In this document: positions 18,908-27,839 of the stretch, in pieces
Numbering within the stretch: position 1 is the first letter of the stretch
Layout of the letters: the number at the start of each line of letters is the position of its first letter
Source: Flavobacterium arcticum
GTDB lineage: Bacteria > Bacteroidota > Bacteroidia > Flavobacteriales > Flavobacteriaceae
Assembly: GCF_003344925.1 (NCBI RefSeq)
Contig: NZ_CP031188.1
Coordinates: forward strand, 742,501-806,500
Length of the DNA: 64,000 nucleotides
Reading direction: 5' to 3'
The notes under the pieces: model-generated
Told to the model about the DNA's origin: nothing
The model's database searches: none
What the model saw: the letters and a program-made list of their open reading frames with translations, nothing else
Position numbers and translations under genes: made by a program

Positions 18908-18915
18908 TATATTTG
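18908..18915 (+). promoter_or_regulatory. -7 box before the NlpC/P60 gene (TATATTTG)
   Basis: TATATTTG lies 32 bp before the TTG start codon; no clear -33 TTG. Confidence 0.5.
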
Positions 18916-18947
18916 TAATTATCAATGTTAAACGGAAAAGTATCATT

Positions 18948-19610
18948 TTGAAAAAAATACTGCCTATATATCTCTTGCTGTTAATGGTTTCATGGGAATC
19001 GTCAGCACAAATTATTACCTCAAAAAAGGAGGCTATAGAAAATGGCATTTATTCTTATACCGAAGAAGATAATAATACTGAAACTACAGAAAACTCCGTT
19101 GGCTTATCGGCAGTAAAACCAATAGAAAAGACAACAACAGAAGAGAAGAAAAAACGAAAGAGGTTAATAGAAAGCACAAGACCTGATCCTGATTTTATAC
19201 CTGCACCTGACGAGAGTTATATTGCACAACAGGTAGTAAATAATGTAATGGAGTTTGAAGGAGTTCGTTATAAAACAGGAGGCACTACAAAAATGGGTAT
19301 GGATTGTAGCGGTATGGTATATACTACATTCAATCTTTTTAATATTTCTTTACCTAGGAGCTCACGAGAAATGGCAAAAGCAGGAAGAGAGATAAAACTT
19401 GAAGAGGTTAAAAAAGGTGACTTACTCTTTTTTGATAATAACCCACGCAGGAAACGCATAAATCATGTGGGGCTAGTAACTGAAGTAACTGAAGATGGTG
19501 ATATAAAATTTATTCATGCCACACTACAATTGGGTGTAACGGTTTCATCATTAAGCGAGTCATATTACGAAAAAAGCTTTGTACAAGCTAACAGAGTTAT
19601 CGAAGATTAA
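18948..19610 (+). CDS. Secreted NlpC/P60 cysteine peptidase (C40), TTG start
   Basis: A cell-wall hydrolase that probably cuts peptide bonds in peptidoglycan stems in the periplasm. 220 residues: signal peptide (MKKILPIYLLLLMVSW, cut near SSAQ), a charged linker (about 40-85), and the NlpC/P60 domain (about 90-215) with the catalytic Cys in MGMDCSGMVY, His in RINHVGLVTE and a polar partner in FIHATLQLG. Translation must begin at TTG: it is the codon that starts the signal peptide, and no in-frame ATG lies upstream before a stop. It sits between lpxB and comEC on the same strand, 67 and 42 bp away. Confidence 0.93.
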   Translation: MKKILPIYLLLLMVSWESSAQIITSKKEAIENGIYSYTEEDNNTETTENSVGLSAVKPIEKTTTEEKKKRKRLIESTRPDPDFIPAPDESYIAQQVVNNVMEFEGVRYKTGGTTKMGMDCSGMVYTTFNLFNISLPRSSREMAKAGREIKLEEVKKGDLLFFDNNPRRKRINHVGLVTEVTEDGDIKFIHATLQLGVTVSSLSESYYEKSFVQANRVIED

Positions 19611-19652
19611 TTTAAATTATATGGTTAATTAAATTTCAATATCACAGCACTC

Positions 19653-21677
19653 ATGAAGGTATTGAAATACCCTGTTGTACCCATTATTTTACTACTAGCA
19701 GCAGGCATAGCTACAGGTTCTTATATCAATAGTACATCAAATGTTCTATACATTTATACGATAGTAGCATTTATTATTTTTATAACAACTTATTGGTTTT
19801 CGTTTAAAACGTTACTCCCAAAACCTTACTTTACTATAAGCACAGGCTTTTTAGCTTTCATTATTGGTATGTTGGTTTTTTCATTACATTATCCTCCTAA
19901 CCATGCAACACACTACACACATTTACTCACTAATAAAGAAACACCTTTAATTAAAGGGTATATCTCTGAGAGAATTAAACCAAATGACTTTAACGAAAAG
20001 TACTATTTCAAAATACAGTCTATAAACAAGCAACACGCCACTGGTAAGCTTTTAGTAACCGTACCTAAAAATGATTATAGTCACTCGTTAAATGCTGGCG
20101 ATATTATCATTATATATGAAACACCAAAACTTGTTACTAAAATAGGCAACCCACACCAGTTTGACTATGCTGCCTATATGGAAAAGCAAAATGTTTTCCA
20201 TCAGATAAAGCTAAAAAACAATTATATAGAAGTAGGACAGATAAAAAACTTTGATTATTACACCGAGTATTTCCGTAATATACTCATCAATAGTTTTGAG
20301 AAACACAATTATAGTCCGCAAGTTATGAATGTAATAAAAGCATTATTACTGGGGCAACGACAAGATATGGATAAGGATATTAACCAAGATTATATCGATG
20401 CTGGGGTTATTCATATACTCGCCATATCTGGGCTTCATATAGGGATATTGTTTTACATACTCCGTTTACTACTTAAACCGCTAAATCATTTTAGTAAAAG
20501 AGGAAGATTATTACAGTTATTAATCACACTTACTTTTCTTTGGATTTTTGCCATTATTGCTGGGCTATCAGCATCAATAGTACGAGCCGTAGTTATGTTT
20601 AGTTTTGTGAGCATAGGGCTCTATTTCAATCGCAATGCTAATATATTCAACTCTATTGCAGTATCTATGTTAGTACTCTTATTGGTAAAGCCAGCATTTT
20701 TATTCGATGTTGGTTTTCAGCTTAGTTATGCAGCCGTATTTGCCATAGTTTGGATGCAACCCTTATATCGAAAGATAAAAGTATCAAGATATAAAGCTGT
20801 TAACTATTTTATTGATATCGTAGTAATTTCTTTAGTAGCACAGTTAGGTGTACTTCCGCTTAGCTTGTATTATTTTAGCCAATTCCCTATACTTTTCCCT
20901 ATAGCCAATATTGTGGCAATTCCGTTAGTTACAATTGCATTAATACTGGGTATCATAGTGCTAGCTTTAAACTTCATTTATAGTGATCTTGCTTTACTTG
21001 TGGGGAAATTTTTAAGTCTACTAGTTGAGTTTATGAATAGTTTTATAAACTGTATAGCCTCATTTAAAAACTTCGTTATAAAAGACATTCCCTTTACTCT
21101 GCTACTCACTATATCATTCTATACTATTATTGCATTTGGAGTATTATGGGGGTTTAAGAAAGAGTATAAGCGAATGATCGCTTTGCTATGTGCGGTGGTC
21201 GTGTTTCAAATTATATATACAACCACAAAATGGCAAGCAGACAACAATGAAGCCTTTGTAATATTCAACAACTACAACAATAGTCTTGCTGCACATAAAC
21301 AACATAATAGTATAACCTTTTATACTAATGATGGCATGGCATTAGAAAATCGTAATATAAAAGCATATGCCAAAGGTAGCTTTACAGATAGTATAACTAT
21401 ACTCCCGTTACAAAATACACTTTATTATATGGAGCATAAAATATTGGTTATTGATAGCTTAGGTATATATAACAGAGCAATACAACCTGATATTCTAGTG
21501 TTAGCAAAATCTCCTAAAATAAATTTAGAACGACTACTAGATACAATTAGTCCAAAGGTAATAATTGCTGATGCTACTAACTATAAAAGCTACATTACTC
21601 GATGGAAAGCTACCTGTAGGAAAAAGAAAATCCCTTTTCATGCTACTGCAGAAAAGGGATCTTATATCATAAAATAA
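19653..21677 (+). CDS. ComEC/Rec2-family membrane protein with degenerate C-terminus
   Basis: A polytopic inner-membrane protein related to the DNA-uptake channel ComEC, 674 residues. Two to three N-terminal segments (to about 75) precede the DUF4131/OB-like region (about 80-190). The Competence domain (about 215-500) follows, with LGQRQDMDKDINQDYIDAG, HILAISGLHIGILFYIL and GLSASIVRAVVMF. The final 150 residues occupy the place of the metallo-beta-lactamase nuclease domain, but I see no HxHxDH metal motif, so that domain is degenerate or inactive. In classical transformable bacteria this protein moves single-stranded DNA across the inner membrane; whether it does so here is unknown. Confidence 0.93.
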   Translation: MKVLKYPVVPIILLLAAGIATGSYINSTSNVLYIYTIVAFIIFITTYWFSFKTLLPKPYFTISTGFLAFIIGMLVFSLHYPPNHATHYTHLLTNKETPLIKGYISERIKPNDFNEKYYFKIQSINKQHATGKLLVTVPKNDYSHSLNAGDIIIIYETPKLVTKIGNPHQFDYAAYMEKQNVFHQIKLKNNYIEVGQIKNFDYYTEYFRNILINSFEKHNYSPQVMNVIKALLLGQRQDMDKDINQDYIDAGVIHILAISGLHIGILFYILRLLLKPLNHFSKRGRLLQLLITLTFLWIFAIIAGLSASIVRAVVMFSFVSIGLYFNRNANIFNSIAVSMLVLLLVKPAFLFDVGFQLSYAAVFAIVWMQPLYRKIKVSRYKAVNYFIDIVVISLVAQLGVLPLSLYYFSQFPILFPIANIVAIPLVTIALILGIIVLALNFIYSDLALLVGKFLSLLVEFMNSFINCIASFKNFVIKDIPFTLLLTISFYTIIAFGVLWGFKKEYKRMIALLCAVVVFQIIYTTTKWQADNNEAFVIFNNYNNSLAAHKQHNSITFYTNDGMALENRNIKAYAKGSFTDSITILPLQNTLYYMEHKILVIDSLGIYNRAIQPDILVLAKSPKINLERLLDTISPKVIIADATNYKSYITRWKATCRKKKIPFHATAEKGSYIIK

Positions 21678-21696
21678 TATTATTTACTCTAAAGTA

Positions 21697-22158
21697 TTAT
21701 TTTGCTTTAAGCACTTTCATAAGCTGGTCTGGTGTATGATAACCAACTATTGGTTCTTTTACATTTCCTTTACTATCAAAAATCATCATTGAAGGATATG
21801 CTCGTACTTTAAGGAATATAGTAAACTCATGTACCGAGTTTCTACCTCTTCTACCTGCTACATAATTAGGGTTAGCATATTTCTTGCCTTTATAACTAAC
21901 TTCAGCACTACCTTCTGCATTAAATTTCACAGCATAGTAATTTGTATTGATGTAATCGGCAACAGCTTTATCATGAAAAGTGTTTTTGTCAAGCATTTTA
22001 CATGGTCCACACCAGTCGGTATAAACATCCATAAAAATAGGTTTCGCATTCTTCTTTTGAGCCGCAAGTGCTTCGTCAAGCGACATCCACTTTATTTCCT
22101 GCGCTTGTGTTGCCAAAGCTCCTAAAGCAACAAAAAGAGTTAAAAGTAATTTTTTCAT
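21697..22158 (-). CDS. Secreted thioredoxin-fold protein
   Basis: A periplasmic thioredoxin-like protein of 153 residues. The signal peptide (MKKLLLTLFVALGALATQAQ) is followed by a thioredoxin fold (about 25-150) with the redox motif TDWCGPCKML near residues 47-56 and a cis-proline segment AYPSMMIFD. It likely reduces or isomerises disulfides in envelope proteins. It is transcribed alone, converging with comEC and 49 bp downstream of the POT gene on the same strand. Confidence 0.92.
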   Translation of the reverse strand: MKKLLLTLFVALGALATQAQEIKWMSLDEALAAQKKNAKPIFMDVYTDWCGPCKMLDKNTFHDKAVADYINTNYYAVKFNAEGSAEVSYKGKKYANPNYVAGRRGRNSVHEFTIFLKVRAYPSMMIFDSKGNVKEPIVGYHTPDQLMKVLKAK

Positions 22159-22207
22159 ATTTAATAAGTTTTAATAATATATGATTTTTCAAAAACAATG
22201 CCGAAAA

Positions 22208-23950
22208 TTAATGCACCCCGTGCATTAGCTTTTTAAGTAATGGATGTAATAGCACCACTAATATACCAAGACCTATAGGTACTATGGTAAAAATAAGGAA
22301 AAACGTTGATAATGAATACTTTTCAGTAATTTCATTAATCATACCTCCCATACTACCTGCGGTTTTATTACCTATAGCGATAGCTAAATACCAAATACCA
22401 AACATCATACCTATCATTCTTGCAGGCACTAACTTACTAACATAAGATAATCCTACTGGAGAAAGACAAAGCTCACCAAGCGTATGGAACAAGTATGCAA
22501 ATATAAGCCACACCATGCTGACTTTTATATCAGCTCCATTAACTATTTCAGATGCACCGTAGGCAAGTGAACCAAAGCCTAAACCTAAAAGAGATAACCC
22601 AATACCATATTTTACTGCGGCAGGTGGATTGTATTTACTTTCCCATACTTTAGAAACAAGTGGTGCAAAAGCAATAATAAAGAAAGAGTTTAATATACCA
22701 AACCATGAAGCAGCAACAGTTGTATCATCATTACTAAACTCACGATTAAGCATCCAAAGTACAACCCCCCATATTATTACAAAACTGGATCCTAATATAA
22801 TATTACCCAAAGGATATTTTTTAAACGTCTGTTGGAACAATTTAAAAAGTACATATGTAATAATACCTAATGGTACTACAGTAAGCAACGTATTGATGAT
22901 TTTAAACATCGAAGCAGTAGAGCCTGTTAATGCTCTTTGCGTATATCGTTCTGCAAAAATTGTCATAGAACCTCCTGCCTGTTCAAACGAAGCCCAAAAG
23001 AAAATAGTAAAGAATGCAAAAATAGTAACTGCAATAAGCCTATCTCTTGTAACTGTAGCATAACGAGTTAACCTACCTACTAACAAAATTAAGAATAGAC
23101 CAAGACCTAATAGTATAATAAAATTAGAACCATCAAGATTACCAACCTTAAAGTCTAGTAGGTTATTACCGCTAATTTTAGAATAAGGATCATTTATAAT
23201 CCAAACTAATCCTAAAATAAGAGAGGTTACTATAAGAAAAAGATCAAATGAAGTAAAAGGAACTCTTTTATCTCCATCAGTAACAGTTTTTTTATCAAGC
23301 TTTTCAGCAGCGGTAGGTTTAGTACCTATAGTACCAAATATATTTTGTGTAAAGTAAAATTGTAACATTCCAAAGAACATAAAGATACCTGCAAGACCAA
23401 AACCTAAACTCCAACTTTCATTTTCACCTATATAACCACAAAGCATAATACCTAAGAAAGCCCCTGCATTTACACCCATATAAAAAATGGTATAAGCACC
23501 ATCTTTTTTCTCAGGGTGATCTTTATACATATATGAAATAATCGATGTCATATTCGGTTTAAAGAAACCATTACCAAATATCAATAACCCGATACCAATA
23601 TATAAAGACATAGGAGTCTCTACAGCCATACTAGCATGCCCTAATGTCATTAATAAAGCTCCTATTACAACTGCCCATCGGTAGCCTAAATATTTATCAG
23701 CAAGGAAACCTCCCATAATGGTAGTTAAGTATACTAAAGAGGTATAAGTACCATATAAAGCCAATGCATGTTCTTCTGGCCATGCCCACCCACCGTCAGC
23801 AAGCTTAGAAATAAGGAATAATACTAATAGTGCACGCATTCCGTAGTAGGAAAAACGTTCCCACATTTCAGTAAAGAACAGTACAAACAGCCCTGCTGGA
23901 TGTCCTAAAACATTTGATTTAAAAAAGTCGTTTGATGTAGATTTCTCCAT
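22208..23950 (-). CDS. POT-family proton-coupled peptide transporter (copy 1)
   Basis: A 580-residue inner-membrane symporter of the POT/PTR family, which brings di- and tripeptides in with protons. It has about 14 hydrophobic segments. The proton-binding motif is EMWERFSYYGMRALL (about 28-42), and the PTR2 signatures FYMGVNAGAFLG (about 155-166) and the FWASFEQAGGSM region (about 317-328) are visible. The ATG overlaps the stop of the second POT gene by one base (TAATG), a sign of translational coupling. The operon order is DPP IV-like peptidase, POT copy 2, POT copy 1. Confidence 0.95.
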   Translation of the reverse strand: MEKSTSNDFFKSNVLGHPAGLFVLFFTEMWERFSYYGMRALLVLFLISKLADGGWAWPEEHALALYGTYTSLVYLTTIMGGFLADKYLGYRWAVVIGALLMTLGHASMAVETPMSLYIGIGLLIFGNGFFKPNMTSIISYMYKDHPEKKDGAYTIFYMGVNAGAFLGIMLCGYIGENESWSLGFGLAGIFMFFGMLQFYFTQNIFGTIGTKPTAAEKLDKKTVTDGDKRVPFTSFDLFLIVTSLILGLVWIINDPYSKISGNNLLDFKVGNLDGSNFIILLGLGLFLILLVGRLTRYATVTRDRLIAVTIFAFFTIFFWASFEQAGGSMTIFAERYTQRALTGSTASMFKIINTLLTVVPLGIITYVLFKLFQQTFKKYPLGNIILGSSFVIIWGVVLWMLNREFSNDDTTVAASWFGILNSFFIIAFAPLVSKVWESKYNPPAAVKYGIGLSLLGLGFGSLAYGASEIVNGADIKVSMVWLIFAYLFHTLGELCLSPVGLSYVSKLVPARMIGMMFGIWYLAIAIGNKTAGSMGGMINEITEKYSLSTFFLIFTIVPIGLGILVVLLHPLLKKLMHGVH

Positions 23951-25500
23951 TATGTAGTAGTTTCAATTGTGTTTTCTGTAATCTCTGTTTCATTATCCTC
24001 AACACCGTGAGTAAGTCTTTTTAATGGCTTAAGCAATGCTATAACCAAAAGCCCAAAAACAATAGTAAAGATAAAAATGCTAGCAAAAATAGTTAATTCT
24101 CCATATTCTGAAGCATTCTCTCCTAAAATTCCCGCTACCTTATTACCTAAACCTGTAGAAGCAAAGTAAGCTCCCATCATTAATGATGCATATCTAGCTG
24201 GGGCAAGTTTAGTTATAAAAGATAAAGAAACAGGTGAAGAACATAATTCTCCAATGGTATGAAATAAGTAAGCTAGTATTAACCAATACATTGCAGACTC
24301 TCCGTTAGCTTCATATTGTAATGATGCAAAAACCATAAATACAAAACCAGTACCCATTATAATAGTACCTGTCGCCATTTTAAATAGTGAAGATGCTTCT
24401 TTGTTTTTCAGTTTTCTTTTAGCCCAAAAATTTGCTACTCCTACTGCAAAAAGTATAATAAACCCTGCATTAAAGCCTTGAAACACTGCTGTAGGTATCT
24501 CAAATAAACCAAAGAAATCACGATTCGTTTTCTGTTCTGTATATAAACTCATCAATCCGCCAGCTTGTTCAAAAGCACCCCAAAATACTATTACAAGTCC
24601 AAAAGAAAGCAATATTACTAAAAAGCGATCTTTCATAACCTGTGTATCAAGATCTTTATATATCATCATCATTAGACCTACTACTAGAGAAATAAAAACA
24701 AATAATACCCCATACCCCCAATGATCAACACCTTCAAAAGTAAAACCAGCATATAATGATAAGCATATCATTACAAACACTATTAATAAGTGTTTTGGTG
24801 ATTTTAGTAATCTTTTATACATTTCGGCAATCGATACATCATCTTTCTTTTCTTCTACAGTAGCAACATTACCAACGTGAACTAAATACTTTTGTCCCCA
24901 TAGGTAAACAATTAACCCTAATAACATACAGATACCTGCTAAACCAAAACCATAGTGCCAGCCGTATATCGCGGCCACAATACCAACAGAAGATGTTGCC
25001 AATAACGACCCAACATTAATACCTATATAAAAAATACTAAATCCTTTATCCCTACGAATATCATTTGGCTTATACAACCCCCCTACCATGGTAGATATAT
25101 TGGGTTTAAGCATACCAACACCCAACACAATGAGCCCTAATCCTGTAAAGAAAGCCCATTCTTGATCTATAGCTAATACTCCGTGACCAAATACAAGAAT
25201 AATTGCACCTACCAATACTGACTTTTTTTGTCCAAGATATTTATCTGCAATAATACCTCCTGGTATCGACATTACATATACCAGCATAGTATACCAACCA
25301 TACAACATTAAAGATTCAGAATTAGACCAACCTAATCCTGGGTTATCGCCCATTGTTTTTGCAGCCATATAAAGCGTTAGTAAAGCACGCATTCCGTAAT
25401 AAGAATAGCGTTCCCACATTTCGGTTAAAAACAGGATGTAAAGCCCTACTGGATGCCCAAAAAGCTCCTTTTCGTGTGGTTGTTTTGCTAGTGTAGCCAT
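23950..25500 (-). CDS. POT-family proton-coupled peptide transporter (copy 2)
   Basis: A paralogue of the neighbouring transporter, 516 residues. It shows EMWERYSYYGMRALLTLY (about 27-44), FSIFYIGINVGSLLATS (about 154-170), VFWGAFEQAGGLMSLY (about 304-319) and SPVSLSFITKLAPAR in the last third. The C-terminal tail (EDNETEITENTIETTT) is cytosolic and acidic. It lies 3 bp downstream of the DPP IV-like gene and overlaps copy 1 by one base, so the three are one transcript. The two copies differ enough in sequence and length to suggest different peptide preferences. Confidence 0.95.
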   Translation of the reverse strand: MATLAKQPHEKELFGHPVGLYILFLTEMWERYSYYGMRALLTLYMAAKTMGDNPGLGWSNSESLMLYGWYTMLVYVMSIPGGIIADKYLGQKKSVLVGAIILVFGHGVLAIDQEWAFFTGLGLIVLGVGMLKPNISTMVGGLYKPNDIRRDKGFSIFYIGINVGSLLATSSVGIVAAIYGWHYGFGLAGICMLLGLIVYLWGQKYLVHVGNVATVEEKKDDVSIAEMYKRLLKSPKHLLIVFVMICLSLYAGFTFEGVDHWGYGVLFVFISLVVGLMMMIYKDLDTQVMKDRFLVILLSFGLVIVFWGAFEQAGGLMSLYTEQKTNRDFFGLFEIPTAVFQGFNAGFIILFAVGVANFWAKRKLKNKEASSLFKMATGTIIMGTGFVFMVFASLQYEANGESAMYWLILAYLFHTIGELCSSPVSLSFITKLAPARYASLMMGAYFASTGLGNKVAGILGENASEYGELTIFASIFIFTIVFGLLVIALLKPLKRLTHGVEDNETEITENTIETTT

Positions 25501-25503
25501 ATA

Positions 25504-27675
25504 TTATAGTTTCTCTTTAATAAAATTAGTCATTTTGGTATAGAGCTGTAGCCTTGTAGCACCACCATATATACCATGATTTTTGTCAGGGTAAATAGCC
25601 CAATCAAATTGTTTGTTTGCTTGTACAAGAGCTTCAACCATTAACATAGTATTTTGCAAATGTACATTATCATCTGCCGAGCCATGTACTAATAAGTACG
25701 AGCCCTTTAATTTCTTTACATGATTTATTGGAGAGTTCTCGTCATACCCAGAAGCATTTTCTTGTGGTGCCTGCATATAACGCTCGGTATAAACTGAATC
25801 ATAAAAACGCCAATTGGTTACAGGAGCAACAGCAATAGCCATTTTAAACACATCGTTACCTTTTAATATACAGTTAGATGACATAAAGCCACCATAACTC
25901 CAGCCAAAAATACCAATGCGCGATTCATCTACATAGTTATATCCTCCTATTACTTTGGCAGCATCTATTTGGTCTTCCACTTCATATTTACCAAGCTCTT
26001 TATAAGTCACTTTTTTAAATGCAGCCCCTTTAAAGCCTGTACCACGCCCATCTACACAGGCTACAATATAACCTTGCTGCGCCAGCATCATAAACCAATA
26101 ATCATCATAGCCGTTCCAGTCATTATTTACCTGTTGCGAACCTGGCCCGCTGTATTGGTACATAAACACAGGATATTTTTTATTCGGGTCAAAATCAGTT
26201 GGTTTTATCATCCAAGCATTTAATTCATGACCTTTAGGTGTAGTAATCACCATAAATTCTTTAGTAGGCAAGTTAAAAACTTTTAATCCTTCAGCAAGTC
26301 TTTTATTATCTACTATCTCTTTTACAAGCTTACCATCTTTTGCGCTGTGCAGAGTATAAGTATCAGGTGTTGTACTACTAGAAAACGAATTGATAAAGTA
26401 ATCGAAGTTAGGGCTAAAAGTAGCCTCGTTTGTACCTGTTTGTGGCGTAAGGCGAGTTTTCTTTTTCCCTTTAATACTAATGCTATATACATCACGATTA
26501 ATAGAACCATTCTCTACCGATTGATAAAAAACAGCGCCTGTTTTATCATCAAAACCATAATAAGCTGTCACCTCCCAATTGCCTTTTGTAACTTGGTTGA
26601 TTAGCTTACCTTTTTTATTATAGTGATAAATATGATTGTAACCATCTTTCTCACTTGTCCATATAAAACTATTATCGTTAAGAAAAGTAAGGTTATCTGT
26701 AACATCAATATAAGCGTCATCTTTTTCATTAAGTATGCCTTCGGTTTTACCGTTAGTAGCATCAACAAAAACAAGATCAAGATTATTCTGATGTCTGTTC
26801 ATCAACCGTACACTAAGTGTTTGTGCGTCATTAGTCCATTTTATACGAGGAATATAGTAGGCATTAAAATCACTAAGATTTACTTTTTTATTTGTATTTG
26901 CTTTTACATCATAGATATGCAGTGATACTTTAGAGTTATTCTCTCCTGCTTTAGGGTATTTAAACGTATAAGGTGCAGGATATAAACCTTGATTGTAATA
27001 CTCCATAGTAAACTCAGGCACTTCGGTTTCATCAAATCGGATAAAAGCTATTTTATCGCCTGTCGCATTCCAATCGTAAGCGCGTACAAAAGCAAATTCT
27101 TCCTCGTAAACCCAGTCAGTAATACCATTTATTATAGCATTCTTTTTACCATCGTTAGTAATTTGAGTTGTTTTTTTGGTAGCTACATTATACACATACA
27201 AGTTATTCTCATAACCATATGCTATCTTGGAATTATCCGCAGAAAAAGTTGGTTCTTGTATTTTCGAGTCACCAACTTTAGATAAAGTTTTAGCTGAAAT
27301 GTCATAAATAAAATAATCTGCCGTGAAGGAATGACGGAATATATACTCTGAATTAGTAGCAATTAATATTTTTTTTTCGTCAGAACTAAAAGTATAACTA
27401 TCTATACCACGAAGTTCAACATGATTTTTAGAGTCTATAAGTGTACTTACTTTATTAAGTGTAGCAAAGTCATACAAATCTATTTGTGCAGTTCCAGCAT
27501 TCCAGTCAATATCTAAAACAGTATATTGATTGGTGTTTTTCATAGCGTGTAACTCATCCATACCTTGTGTACGGAAAGCTCCACTCCATATTTGTTCGAG
27601 TGTTATTTTTTGTTGTGCGACAACCGAAATAGTTGTCAATAAAAATATAAAAAGTGCTCTTGTAATGTTATTCAT
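25504..27675 (-). CDS. Dipeptidyl peptidase IV-like serine peptidase (S9B)
   Basis: A secreted peptidase that removes N-terminal dipeptides, with preference for Pro or Ala at the second position in the family. 723 residues: signal peptide (MNNITRALFIFLLTTISVVAQ), eight-bladed propeller (about 40-470) with the DPP IV substrate-anchoring Glu pair in DWVYEEEFAF, and an alpha/beta-hydrolase domain (about 490-723). The catalytic triad is Ser593 (GWSYGG), Asp in HGSADDNVH and His in DKNHGIYGG. First gene of the operon with two peptide transporters, which suggests that dipeptides made in the periplasm are taken up by them. Confidence 0.96.
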   Translation of the reverse strand: MNNITRALFIFLLTTISVVAQQKITLEQIWSGAFRTQGMDELHAMKNTNQYTVLDIDWNAGTAQIDLYDFATLNKVSTLIDSKNHVELRGIDSYTFSSDEKKILIATNSEYIFRHSFTADYFIYDISAKTLSKVGDSKIQEPTFSADNSKIAYGYENNLYVYNVATKKTTQITNDGKKNAIINGITDWVYEEEFAFVRAYDWNATGDKIAFIRFDETEVPEFTMEYYNQGLYPAPYTFKYPKAGENNSKVSLHIYDVKANTNKKVNLSDFNAYYIPRIKWTNDAQTLSVRLMNRHQNNLDLVFVDATNGKTEGILNEKDDAYIDVTDNLTFLNDNSFIWTSEKDGYNHIYHYNKKGKLINQVTKGNWEVTAYYGFDDKTGAVFYQSVENGSINRDVYSISIKGKKKTRLTPQTGTNEATFSPNFDYFINSFSSSTTPDTYTLHSAKDGKLVKEIVDNKRLAEGLKVFNLPTKEFMVITTPKGHELNAWMIKPTDFDPNKKYPVFMYQYSGPGSQQVNNDWNGYDDYWFMMLAQQGYIVACVDGRGTGFKGAAFKKVTYKELGKYEVEDQIDAAKVIGGYNYVDESRIGIFGWSYGGFMSSNCILKGNDVFKMAIAVAPVTNWRFYDSVYTERYMQAPQENASGYDENSPINHVKKLKGSYLLVHGSADDNVHLQNTMLMVEALVQANKQFDWAIYPDKNHGIYGGATRLQLYTKMTNFIKEKL

Positions 27676-27802
27676 ATTGTAGATGGTAAAAAACCCCCAA
27701 TTTTAGTGAAAATTTATGAATTATAGGGTCTTTTTTTTGTTAAATACAATTTTGATGTTAAATCGCTAATGCAATATTTTAGCAAATACAACCGCTATAC
27801 TG

Positions 27803-27810
27803 TATCTTTG
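27803..27810 (+). promoter_or_regulatory. -7 box before the HMG-CoA reductase gene (TATCTTTG)
   Basis: TATCTTTG is an exact TAnnTTTG match 29 bp before the start, with TTTA at the -33 distance (27777-27781). Confidence 0.6.
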
Positions 27811-27839
27811 CGCCTATTATTATAATTAAGCAACTGGAA

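Noticed and set aside
21671..21703. AT-only inverted repeat AAAATAATA/TATTATTTT spanning the stops of comEC and the thioredoxin-like gene
   Set aside because: Contains no GC pairs except in the loop; too weak for a terminator and expected by chance in such AT-rich DNA.
22208..25500. The two POT genes as one gene broken by a frameshift
   Set aside because: Each has a full set of POT motifs, its own start and normal length; they are tandem paralogues.
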